Source: Clostridiales bacterium
GTDB taxonomy: Bacteria > Bacillota > Clostridia > Peptostreptococcales > JAAYPU01
NCBI GenBank assembly: GCA_012519645.1
Contig: JAAYPU010000143.1
Location: 1-14,883 of the forward strand
Direction: 5' to 3'
Length of the DNA: 14,883 bases
A model generated the notes under the pieces. It was not told the origin of the DNA, did no database searches, and was given only the letters and a program-made list of their open reading frames with translations. The position numbers were made by a program, and so were the translations under genes. Positions 6,976 to 12,822 of the stretch are shown one piece after another (the stretch's first letter is position 1; every line of letters starts with the position of its first letter).

Positions 6976-8877
6976 AAGAGTTTCCCATTCATTATACAGT
7001 ATTTCCAGTTTAGCTTTCAGTTCTGAAGATTCCATGTGAAGGGCGCGGCTTTTCTCCTCATTAGAGTATACTTCATGCTTGCACATTTCATGCTGAATTT
7101 CCTTGATTCGTTCTTCTGTATGGGAAATTTCCGATTCCAGCTGCAATAAATTTTGTCTCTTCCTTTTCTGCTCTAATTGGCGTTCCTTTTCCTTTTTTAT
7201 TTCTTCTCTTTTTCGGGTTTTGGTATATGCTTCGGCAGGCGCATCTGCTTGAGCTTCTTCCAAAAGCTTTTTCTTTTCAATATAATAGTCGTAATTTCCT
7301 AAATATTCGTTGATGCCTGTTTCTGTAAGCTCTAAGATCCTATTAGGAATCCTATTCAAAAAGAACCTGTCATGAGAAACTATTAAAAGTGTTCCAGAGT
7401 AATTTAACAAAGCTTTTTCAAAAATTTCCTTAGATTCGATATCCAAATGATTTGTAGGCTCGTCCATTATTAAGAAATTTGCATTGGACATCATTAATTT
7501 AAGGAGAGACAAACGAGAACGTTCGCCTCCGCTGAGCACTGAAATCTGTTTAAATACATCATCATTTCTAAATAGAAAGGCACCAAGAATAGAACGAATC
7601 TGCGTTTCGCTGTATAAAACATGATCCTTATGTATTTCTTCAATGACAGTATTATTATCATTCAATAATTTTTGTTCTTGATCAAAATATGATGTGATGA
7701 CATTATGGCCTATTAGTATTTCTCCATCATCCGGCTTTATGGATGACAATATGATTTTGAGCAGAGTTGTCTTTCCCACTCCGTTAGGACCGATAATACA
7801 TACTCTATCGCCTCTTTTGATATCAAAGCTTACATTTCTGAATATTGATTTATTTTCAAATGTCTTTTTTAGATTGTGGACGGTTAATACATCTTTACCG
7901 CTCTGGAGCTGAGGTTTAAAATGAACACTGATTTTGTGAGAGGACCCGGAGGGTTTTTCTAAAACTTCCACGTGGTCCAAAAGTTTTTCTCTCGATTTAG
8001 CACGTTTTGCCAATTTTTCAGTCCCATGCTGTTTTAATCGTCGAATTATTTCTTCTTGTTTCTTGATTTCTTTTTGTTGTTTTTCAAATAGCTTAAGCTC
8101 TTGTTGCTTTAAATTTTCTTTTTTATTCAGATATGTTGAATAATTGCCTTCATATATATTTAAAATCCGATTTTCCAGCTCAAAAATGCGTGATACGGTT
8201 TGATCAAGAAAATACCGGTCATGTGAGATGATCAATACCGTACCGTTATATGTTTTTAAATATTGTTCTAACCATTGTAAAGATTCCATATCTAAGTGAT
8301 TTGTAGGTTCATCCAAAATCAGAAATTGAGGTTTTTTTAATAGAAGTTTACCTAAAGATAACCGGGTTTTCTCGCCACCGCTTAACGTGGAGATGTCTTT
8401 ATCCATGTAATCCGAAGAAAATCCTAACCCGTTAAGCACACCTTTGATTTCACTGATATAACCGTAGCCATTCTTTTTTTGAAATTCTTCCATCTTGTGT
8501 GAATAGGAGGCTAACAGTTTATCTGTATTTTGATTCTGCGAGGAAAGAAGGGCAATTTCTCTCTCCATGTTTCTTAGTTCTTTTTCTAAATCTATCAAAT
8601 CAGAAAAGACAGACAGCATTTCCGCATAAATGGTATTAGCAGAATCAAAAAGGCTGTTTTGTTCTAAATATCCTATGGAAAGGTTGTTTGATATAAATAA
8701 TTCTCCTCGGTCATAAGAAATTCGATTAGCAAGAATTTTTAGAAGTGTGGTCTTTCCTGCTCCATTGATGCCTACCAAACCGATTTTATCATTTTCATTT
8801 ATATGAAAAGAAACACCGTTGAGAATTACCTCAACGCCAAAACTTTTAATAATATCTTTTGCAGTGGCAATAATCAT
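6964..8877 (-). CDS. ABC-F family ATPase (YdiF-like translation factor)
   Basis: A soluble 637-residue twin-ATPase protein of the ABC-F family, whose members bind the ribosomal E site and relieve stalling or, in some branches, protect against antibiotics. Domain 1 has Walker A GINGAGKTT (36-44), LSGGE (165-169) and ILDEPTNHLD (187-196). A charged linker (about 232-313) matches the P-site tolerance/interdomain region. Domain 2 has GPNGVGKTT (363-371), LSGGE (448-452) and LIMDEPTNHLD (469-479). A C-terminal coiled coil follows (about 535-637). It has no membrane segments. The ATG at 8877 is chosen because AGGTG lies 7 bases upstream; the in-frame ATG at 8913 adds 12 atypical residues and lies upstream of or at the likely transcription start. 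Proximity to tsaD and rex mirrors B. subtilis ydiF, so a housekeeping role is more likely than resistance. Confidence 0.94.
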   Translation of the reverse strand: MIIATAKDIIKSFGVEVILNGVSFHINENDKIGLVGINGAGKTTLLKILANRISYDRGELFISNNLSIGYLEQNSLFDSANTIYAEMLSVFSDLIDLEKELRNMEREIALLSSQNQNTDKLLASYSHKMEEFQKKNGYGYISEIKGVLNGLGFSSDYMDKDISTLSGGEKTRLSLGKLLLKKPQFLILDEPTNHLDMESLQWLEQYLKTYNGTVLIISHDRYFLDQTVSRIFELENRILNIYEGNYSTYLNKKENLKQQELKLFEKQQKEIKKQEEIIRRLKQHGTEKLAKRAKSREKLLDHVEVLEKPSGSSHKISVHFKPQLQSGKDVLTVHNLKKTFENKSIFRNVSFDIKRGDRVCIIGPNGVGKTTLLKIILSSIKPDDGEILIGHNVITSYFDQEQKLLNDNNTVIEEIHKDHVLYSETQIRSILGAFLFRNDDVFKQISVLSGGERSRLSLLKLMMSNANFLIMDEPTNHLDIESKEIFEKALLNYSGTLLIVSHDRFFLNRIPNRILELTETGINEYLGNYDYYIEKKKLLEEAQADAPAEAYTKTRKREEIKKEKERQLEQKRKRQNLLQLESEISHTEERIKEIQHEMCKHEVYSNEEKSRALHMESSELKAKLEILYNEWETLIEQ

Positions 8878-8911
8878 TTTAGCACCTGACCTTCTTGGGT
8901 ATAATATATAC

Positions 8912-8940
8912 ATGATATTTTATCAAAGACGTATAATCAA
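8912..8940 (-). promoter_or_regulatory. Possible promoter of the ABC-F gene
   Basis: On the minus strand TTGATT (8940-8935) and TATCAT (8917-8912) are 17 bases apart. A second weaker pair, TTGATA (8926-8921) and TATACC (8903-8898), is also 17 bases apart. Either would start transcription shortly before the ATG at 8877. Confidence 0.4.
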
Positions 8941-8961
8941 GAAAAGGGCTTATTAAAAAGT

Positions 8962-8979
8962 TTGTTAAAAAATTATTGA
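8962..8979. promoter_or_regulatory. Candidate Rex operator
   Basis: TTGTTAA, AAAA, TTATTGA: the left half matches the clostridial Rex consensus TTGTTAAnnnnTTAACAA perfectly, while the right half keeps only TTA and the final A. It overlaps the -35 box of rex, which suits NADH-responsive autorepression. With one degenerate half, this is a tentative call. Confidence 0.4.
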
Positions 8980-9004
8980 AGATAAAAAAAATACATGTTA
9001 TAAT
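8976..9004 (+). promoter_or_regulatory. Promoter of rex
   Basis: TTGAAG (8976-8981), 17 bases, then TATAAT (8999-9004) preceded by TGT, an extended -10. It lies about 30 bases before the rex ATG. Confidence 0.75.
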
Positions 9005-9032
9005 AATCCAAAATGATTAGAGGAGAATACAA

Positions 9033-9683
9033 ATGAATAAAAAACAATCGATAAAGATTTCAAACGCAGTCATTCGTAGACTTCCTAAATACAGAAGATA
9101 TCTTGAAGATTTGTTGAATAAGAAGATATACAGGATTTCGTCCAAAGATTTAAGTGAATTGATTGGATTTACAGCTTCTCAGATACGTCAGGATCTAAAT
9201 AACTTTGGAGGCTTTGGACAGCAAGGTTATGGATATAATGTCAAAGAGCTCTATAATGAAATAGGCAAAATTCTTGGGCTGGATAGTGCATATATTGTAA
9301 TTTTAGTGGGTGTTGGTAATCTTGGACAAGCTCTGGCCAACTATGCACATTTTTACAAAACAGGTTTTATTGTTAATGCCATGTTTGATATCAATCCAAA
9401 GCTTATAGGTCTTCGCATTAACGGTGTAGAGGTTATGGATGTTGAATATCTTGAAGAATATCTTTCTCAAAACGACATAGACATAGGTATTATCTGTACA
9501 AATAAAGAAAGCGCTCAGGATATTGCCACAAGAATGTGCAAGGGTGGAGTAAAAGGCATCTGGAATTTTGCACCTATAGATATTAGTGTTTTCGGAAACA
9601 CAATATTAGAAAGTGTACATTTAAGTGATAGTATACATACTCTTACTTATTATATTAATCATCCTGAAGATTACAATGCATAA
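9033..9683 (+). CDS. rex: Redox-sensing transcriptional repressor Rex
   Basis: Rex is a cytoplasmic homodimeric repressor that binds DNA when NAD+ is high and releases it when NADH binds, thereby controlling fermentation and electron-transfer genes. The 216-residue length is normal. Residues 1-80 form the winged helix, including the DNA-contact segment SSKDLSELIGFTASQIRQDL (36-55) and the conserved NNFGGFGQQGYGY (56-68). The Rossmann domain has VGVGNLGQAL (92-101) and D119 at the end of the second strand, which favours NAD(H) over NADP(H). A C-terminal swapped helix is expected around the final 20 residues. AGGAG is 9 bases upstream of the ATG. It is divergent from the ABC-F gene, has its own promoter with a possible Rex site, and ends in a terminator, so it is probably monocistronic. 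Confidence 0.97.
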   Translation: MNKKQSIKISNAVIRRLPKYRRYLEDLLNKKIYRISSKDLSELIGFTASQIRQDLNNFGGFGQQGYGYNVKELYNEIGKILGLDSAYIVILVGVGNLGQALANYAHFYKTGFIVNAMFDINPKLIGLRINGVEVMDVEYLEEYLSQNDIDIGIICTNKESAQDIATRMCKGGVKGIWNFAPIDISVFGNTILESVHLSDSIHTLTYYINHPEDYNA

Positions 9684-9713
9684 TAATGTCTTTAAAAAAT
9701 TCTGGTAAAACAT

Positions 9714-9742
9714 AAAATAAGGTATATAAGCCTTATTTTTTA
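9714..9742 (+). terminator. Rho-independent terminator after rex
   Basis: AAAATAAGG (9714-9722) pairs with CCTTATTTT (9731-9739) around an 8-base loop, followed by more T residues, 30 bases after the rex stop. Confidence 0.8.
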
Positions 9743-9806
9743 TGACCTTAATAAAAATGTGTGAAAATGGGAAAACTTCTATTAAAGCATGAAAGGAGAT
9801 ATTAAG

Positions 9807-9995
9807 ATGAAAGCAATTGTTGATAAGGATACATGTATCGGATGCGGTATATGCCCGGATGTATGCCCGGAGATATTTAGAATGGATGATGATGGAAAGG
9901 CTATTGCGAGTGATGAAGAAATACCTGAAGAACTTGTAGATAATGCTATGGACGCAGAGGCTCAATGTCCCGTAGGTGCTATTCATGTAGAATAA
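9807..9995 (+). CDS. Ferredoxin, single [4Fe-4S] cluster
   Basis: A 62-residue acidic electron carrier. The cluster ligands are C10, C13 and C16 (CIGCGIC) plus C54 in AQCPVGA; C20 in DVCPE is left over from the double-cluster ancestor and has no obvious partner. The second cluster motif is absent, which places it with the small Desulfovibrio/thermophile-type monocluster ferredoxins that pass low-potential electrons between soluble enzymes. The start is the ATG at 9807 because AAAGGAGAT lies 7 bases upstream; the ATG at 9789 is in frame but would put that ribosome binding site inside the gene. It is flanked by terminator-like hairpins on both sides and so is probably its own transcription unit. 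Its partner enzymes cannot be identified from the window. Confidence 0.95.
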   Translation: MKAIVDKDTCIGCGICPDVCPEIFRMDDDGKAIASDEEIPEELVDNAMDAEAQCPVGAIHVE

Positions 9996-10015
9996 AGTAG
10001 ATTTTATTATAAAAT

Positions 10016-10043
10016 GGCTCTATGTCAAACGTTGGGGTAGAGC
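10016..10043. other. GGCTCTA...TAGAGC hairpin, possible IS end relic
   Basis: GCTCTA (10017-10022) and TAGAGC (10038-10043) flank GTCAAACGTTGGGG. The sequence resembles, from memory, terminal repeats of some ISL3-family insertion sequences, but no transposase or second end is present. It may be a solitary remnant or a simple hairpin. Confidence 0.25.
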
Positions 10044-10060
10044 AATCTTAAAACAAAACT

Positions 10061-10092
10061 TAATGGGGCTGACGATAGTCAGCCCCTTAATT
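10061..10092 (+). terminator. Terminator after ferredoxin
   Basis: GGGGCTGAC (10065-10073) pairs perfectly with GTCAGCCCC (10078-10086) around GATA, flanked by TTAA. The T-tail (TTAATTTA) is weak, but the 9-bp GC-rich stem is strong. Confidence 0.75.
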
Positions 10093-10134
10093 TACTAATG
10101 CTTTAATCAATTATTTTAAACCGGGAGTAAAAAA

Positions 10135-10773
10135 ATGAATTTTGACATTATTTATGATAAAATTAAAAAAGAAGTCATGGATTTATTTACGGATGCAAAA
10201 GGAAGTCATGATTGGGAGCATACAGAACGAGTTATTAAGCTTGCTTTGCGTTTGTCGAAAAAAGAAAAGGCAGATTCAAATGTAGTTCGGTTTGCCGCTC
10301 TTCTTCACGACATTGGCAGAAAAAGCCCGGAAAATAATATCAGCCACGCGGATACAGGCGCAGTTATGGCTGAAGAGATCCTGCTTAAATATATAAACGA
10401 TAAAGAGTTAATAAAAAATGTGATAAACTGTATCAGAAAGCATAGCTTCAGAAAAGGCGAAATCTTAAATACAATAGAAGAAAAAATTGTATATGATGCT
10501 GATAAACTAGATGCCATTGGAGCGATCGGTATAGGCCGCGCGTTTGTATTCTCCGGAGAATGCGGCGCTAAAGTGCATAATAACGATATAAATGTTTTGG
10601 AAACTCAAGCGTATAGCAGGGAGGATACAGCTTATAGAGAATACATGGTAAAATTAAGATATATAAAAGATAAACTATATACTGATGGAGCAAGAGAAAT
10701 AGCAGAGGAACGTCATGCTTTCATGGAAGCTTTTTTTGATAGATTATGTAAGGAAGCGGAAGGCGAATTATAA
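10135..10773 (+). CDS. HD-domain metal-dependent phosphohydrolase
   Basis: A 212-residue soluble HD-superfamily protein resembling the YedJ/YpgQ group of predicted phosphohydrolases. Metal-binding residues are H29 in SHDWEHT, the H58-D59 doublet in LLHDIGR, H71 and H103 as possible further ligands, and D121/D123 in YDADKLDAIGAIGIGR, a stretch typical of this group. Members characterised so far cleave nucleotides or pyrophosphates; the substrate of this one is unknown. GGGAG stands before the ATG at 10135. It follows the ferredoxin terminator, and about 105 bases separate it from the next gene, so it may be co-transcribed with DUF362 or stand alone. I see no hairpin terminator after it. Confidence 0.9.
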   Translation: MNFDIIYDKIKKEVMDLFTDAKGSHDWEHTERVIKLALRLSKKEKADSNVVRFAALLHDIGRKSPENNISHADTGAVMAEEILLKYINDKELIKNVINCIRKHSFRKGEILNTIEEKIVYDADKLDAIGAIGIGRAFVFSGECGAKVHNNDINVLETQAYSREDTAYREYMVKLRYIKDKLYTDGAREIAEERHAFMEAFFDRLCKEAEGEL

Positions 10774-10878
10774 ATAATAAACATTATTTCGTAAGCAGTA
10801 GACTAAGGAGATAATTATTATAATTTAAATTTTCTTCAATGTTGATAGTATTTTAACAATTTGAACAGGAGAATAATT

Positions 10879-12024
10879 ATGAGTAAAGTTGCGGTAGTTA
10901 ACTGTAATAGCTACGATGTGAACGAAGTATATAAAGCCGTCTCCAGAGGCATAGAACTCATGGGCGGACTGGAACAGTTGATAAATAAAAATGAAAGAGT
11001 ATTGCTTAAGCCAAATCTATTGGCATCTGCTAATCCGGATAAATCAGTAACAACCCATCCAAGTGTTTTTGAAGCAGTCATTAGAATTTTTAAAGAAAAC
11101 GAATATTCTGTTTTTTACGGAGATTCTCCCGGTTTTGAAAATCCTGAAAAAGTATCACAGCGCTGCGGGCTGAAGACTATTGCTGATAAATACGATGTAG
11201 TGCTTGGAAATTTCTCAAAAGGAAGTACCATAGCTTTTAAGGAAGGAAAGATAACAAAACAATTTGAAATTTCATATGCAGCACAGGAAGCGGATGCTAT
11301 TGTAAGCTTATGCAAAATGAAGACACATCAACTTACTCGAATTACAGGGGCTGTCAAGAATCAGCTGGGATGCGTATATGGGTTGAATAAGCCGTCTTCT
11401 CATGCAAAATTTCCTGATGCCATTAGCTTTTCCAAAATGTTGGTCGATTTGAACATGCTTCTAAAGCCGAGGCTGTATATAATGGATGGTATTGTCGCCA
11501 TGGAAGGAAATGGACCACGTTCGGGTGAACCTGTTCCAATGAATGTGCTTCTCGTTTCTGAAGATCCTGTTGCTTTGGATTCTGTATTTTGCAGACTTAT
11601 AGATCTGAAACCCGAATACGTTCCCACTATTGTATATGGAGAGGAATATGGCCTTGGCAAATGGAGGGATGAGGATATTAGGATTATAGGAGATGATATT
11701 AACGAGTTCGTGAATAAAGACTTCAATGTCATTCGGAAGCCCGTCATATCGGAGAATTTTGGATTTGCCTCAAGATTTAGAAATAGAGTTTTAAGAAAAC
11801 CTGTCATTATAGAAAGAAAATGTGTTAAATGCGGTATATGTGTGGATGTTTGCCCGGCAGAAGGCAAAGCGGTTAACTTTAAGAACAGCGGAAATGATAA
11901 AACAGACCCGCCGGTTTTTCAATATAAGAAGTGTATTCGCTGCTATTGCTGTCAGGAGATGTGTCCCCAGAAAGCCATAGAGGTCAAAACACCATTGCTT
12001 GGCAAAATGCTGTTATATAAGTAG
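10879..12024 (+). CDS. DUF362 protein with C-terminal 2[4Fe-4S] ferredoxin domain
   Basis: A 381-residue iron-sulfur protein. Residues 1-290 form the DUF362 domain, with VLLKPNLL (41-48), TTHPSV (58-63), GDSPGF (81-86), KMKTHQLTRITGAVKNQLG (146-164) and MDGIVAMEGNGPRSG (202-216). The tail has two cluster motifs: C315, C318, C321, C325 and C352, C355, C358, C362, with an extra C357. The biochemical role of DUF362 proteins is not settled; they are common in anaerobes and likely redox enzymes. The start is the ATG at 10879, with AGGAG 7 bases upstream; the in-frame TTG at 10861 is unlikely because that site would be inside the gene. The stop codon lies inside a repeat module (12015-12072) that recurs 391 bases downstream. 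Confidence 0.93.
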   Translation: MSKVAVVNCNSYDVNEVYKAVSRGIELMGGLEQLINKNERVLLKPNLLASANPDKSVTTHPSVFEAVIRIFKENEYSVFYGDSPGFENPEKVSQRCGLKTIADKYDVVLGNFSKGSTIAFKEGKITKQFEISYAAQEADAIVSLCKMKTHQLTRITGAVKNQLGCVYGLNKPSSHAKFPDAISFSKMLVDLNMLLKPRLYIMDGIVAMEGNGPRSGEPVPMNVLLVSEDPVALDSVFCRLIDLKPEYVPTIVYGEEYGLGKWRDEDIRIIGDDINEFVNKDFNVIRKPVISENFGFASRFRNRVLRKPVIIERKCVKCGICVDVCPAEGKAVNFKNSGNDKTDPPVFQYKKCIRCYCCQEMCPQKAIEVKTPLLGKMLLYK

Positions 12025-12072
12025 GGGTCAGGTGTCAGGTTACGGTTTTCAGGTCTGGAGTCTGACGTCCGG
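12015..12072. repeat. Left flank module of the duplicated cassette, copy 1
   Basis: This 58-base block starts in the last codons of the DUF362 gene and matches 12406-12463 with four differences. It contains TCAGGTC-type heptamers and ends GACGTCCGG. It is followed to about 12105 by more TCAGGTC heptamers. Confidence 0.85.
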
Positions 12073-12112
12073 GGCAGGTCTCGGGTTTCAGGTCTCAGGT
12101 CTCAGGAATTGA

Positions 12113-12270
12113 ACTGAAAACTGAAAACTGACAACTGAAAGATAAGGAAGAAATTTGCCAAAGGCAAATTTCAACATTGAATTTTTTGTATAAGTGAAAG
12201 TCATAAAATATTAGACTATGTAAAACATAGTCAACCGAAACTATCAGTTTTCAGTTATCAGTTGTCAGTT
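12113..12270. repeat. Composite heptamer-armed palindromic element 3
   Basis: The left arm (12113-12141) is ACTGAAA heptamers and the right arm (12242-12270) their inverted complement (CAGTTTT/CAGTTAT). Between them are two palindromes: GAAATTTGCC (12150-12159) with GGCAAATTTC (12163-12172), and GACTATGT (12214-12221) with ACATAGTC (12225-12232). The junctions TAAGGAA on the left and CATTGAA on the right of the first core give plus orientation. It looks like two elements joined, or one interrupted between core and right arm. Confidence 0.75.
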
Positions 12271-12276
12271 CGTAAT

Positions 12277-12355
12277 ATTACTTACACTGCTCCGAAGGAA
12301 CATAATGATGCTTAGCATCATTTATAGAGTATAGAGTATAGAGTATAGAGTATAG
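12277..12355. repeat. Right flank module of the duplicated cassette, copy 1, with TATAGAG heptamers
   Basis: Positions 12277-12339 match 12584-12646 with two differences over 63 bases. The module carries an imperfect GCTCCGAAGGAAC palindrome, the micro-palindrome TGATGCTTAGCATCA (12306-12320) and then TATAGAG heptamers, which run on for two more units here than in copy 2. Confidence 0.85.
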
Positions 12356-12356
12356 G

Positions 12357-12388
12357 TGTCATTGCGAGCGCAGCGTGGCAATCTATTC
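12357..12388. repeat. Dispersed TCATTGCGAGCG...CGTGGCAATCT repeat
   Basis: ATTGC and GCAAT flank a GC-rich centre. I recognise this as resembling a repeat seen between genes in many unrelated bacteria. Its base composition differs from the surrounding heptamer tracts. Confidence 0.6.
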
Positions 12389-12405
12389 GAGATAAAAGAT
12401 AATAA

Positions 12406-12463
12406 ATATAAGTAGGGGTCAGGTCTCAGGTCTCGGTTTTCAGGTCTGGAGTCCGACGTCCGG
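12406..12463. repeat. Left flank module of the duplicated cassette, copy 2
   Basis: Matches 12015-12072 with four differences over 58 bases, including the ATATAAGTAG string that encodes the end of the DUF362 protein in copy 1. Here it is non-coding. Confidence 0.85.
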
Positions 12464-12476
12464 AGTCCGGATGAAA

Positions 12477-12579
12477 AAGATAATAGATAATAAATAATAG
12501 ATAAAAGGTAAGGAAGGAATTTGACGAAAAGTCAAATTCCCACATTAACTATTATCTCTTATTTGTTATTTCTTATCTT
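12477..12579. repeat. Heptamer-armed palindromic element 4 (symmetrical 103-base hairpin)
   Basis: The core is GGAATTTGAC (12516-12525) and GTCAAATTCC (12531-12540) around GAAAA. The left arm 12477-12507 (GATAATA heptamers) and right arm 12549-12579 are inverted complements at 26 of 31 positions without gaps; four of the five mismatches (positions 3, 10, 17, 24) are exactly 7 apart. Junctions TAAGGAA and CACATTAA give plus orientation. Confidence 0.9.
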
Positions 12580-12583
12580 GAAA

Positions 12584-12646
12584 ATTACTTACACTGCTCC
12601 GAAGGAGCATAATGATGCTTCGCATCATTTATAGAGTATAGAGTAT
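12584..12646. repeat. Right flank module of the duplicated cassette, copy 2
   Basis: Matches 12277-12339 with two differences. It contains a perfect GCTCCGAAGGAGC palindrome (12596-12608) and TGATGCTTCGCATCA (12613-12627), then TATAGAG heptamers. Confidence 0.85.
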
Positions 12647-12717
12647 GAAGTATAAACTAAAAGCTTCTTCGAATCAATGTAAATATGTGCTGCGCACAGT
12701 GTTAGTATTAGTTATGA

Positions 12718-12804
12718 TTTAGGATTTAAGATTGATGATTGAATGTGAGTTTTGTGTTTGCAAAACACAAAACTTCCTTAACTATTAGTTCTTAGTTCTT
12801 AGTT
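12718..12804. repeat. Heptamer-armed palindromic element 5 in the FAD gene leader
   Basis: The core is GTTTTGTGTTT (12749-12759) and AAACACAAAAC (12763-12773) around GCA. The left arm is ATTTAGG/ATTTAAG-like repeats and the right arm TTCTTAG heptamers. The right junction CTTCCTTAAC is the inverted form of the left junction of elements 3 and 4, giving minus orientation. The right arm ends about 18 bases before the ATG at 12823, so it is probably in the transcript leader. A further small palindrome, TGTGC-TGC-GCACA, lies at 12686-12698. Confidence 0.8.
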
Positions 12805-12822
12805 AAAGAGAGGTAGATTTCC

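Noticed and set aside
8878..8913. Upstream ATG at 8913 as the ABC-F start
   Set aside because: It would add residues not typical of the family, overlaps the likely transcription start, and the ATG at 8877 has its own AGGTG site.
9621..9986. Open frame of 121 codons on the minus strand
   Set aside because: It covers the end of rex, a terminator and the ferredoxin gene in antisense; its composition reflects AT-rich shadow coding.
10861..10878. TTG at 10861 as the DUF362 start
   Set aside because: The AGGAG at 10867-10871 is well placed for the ATG at 10879 and would be inside the gene otherwise.
11400..11867. Open frame of 155 codons on the minus strand
   Set aside because: It is fully antisense to the DUF362 gene, whose iron-sulfur and domain motifs are clear, and it has no ribosome binding site or recognisable domain.
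12030..12660. CRISPR-like array
   Set aside because: The repeats are 7-base tandem units with no 20-40-base spacers of unique sequence, and no cas genes are present.
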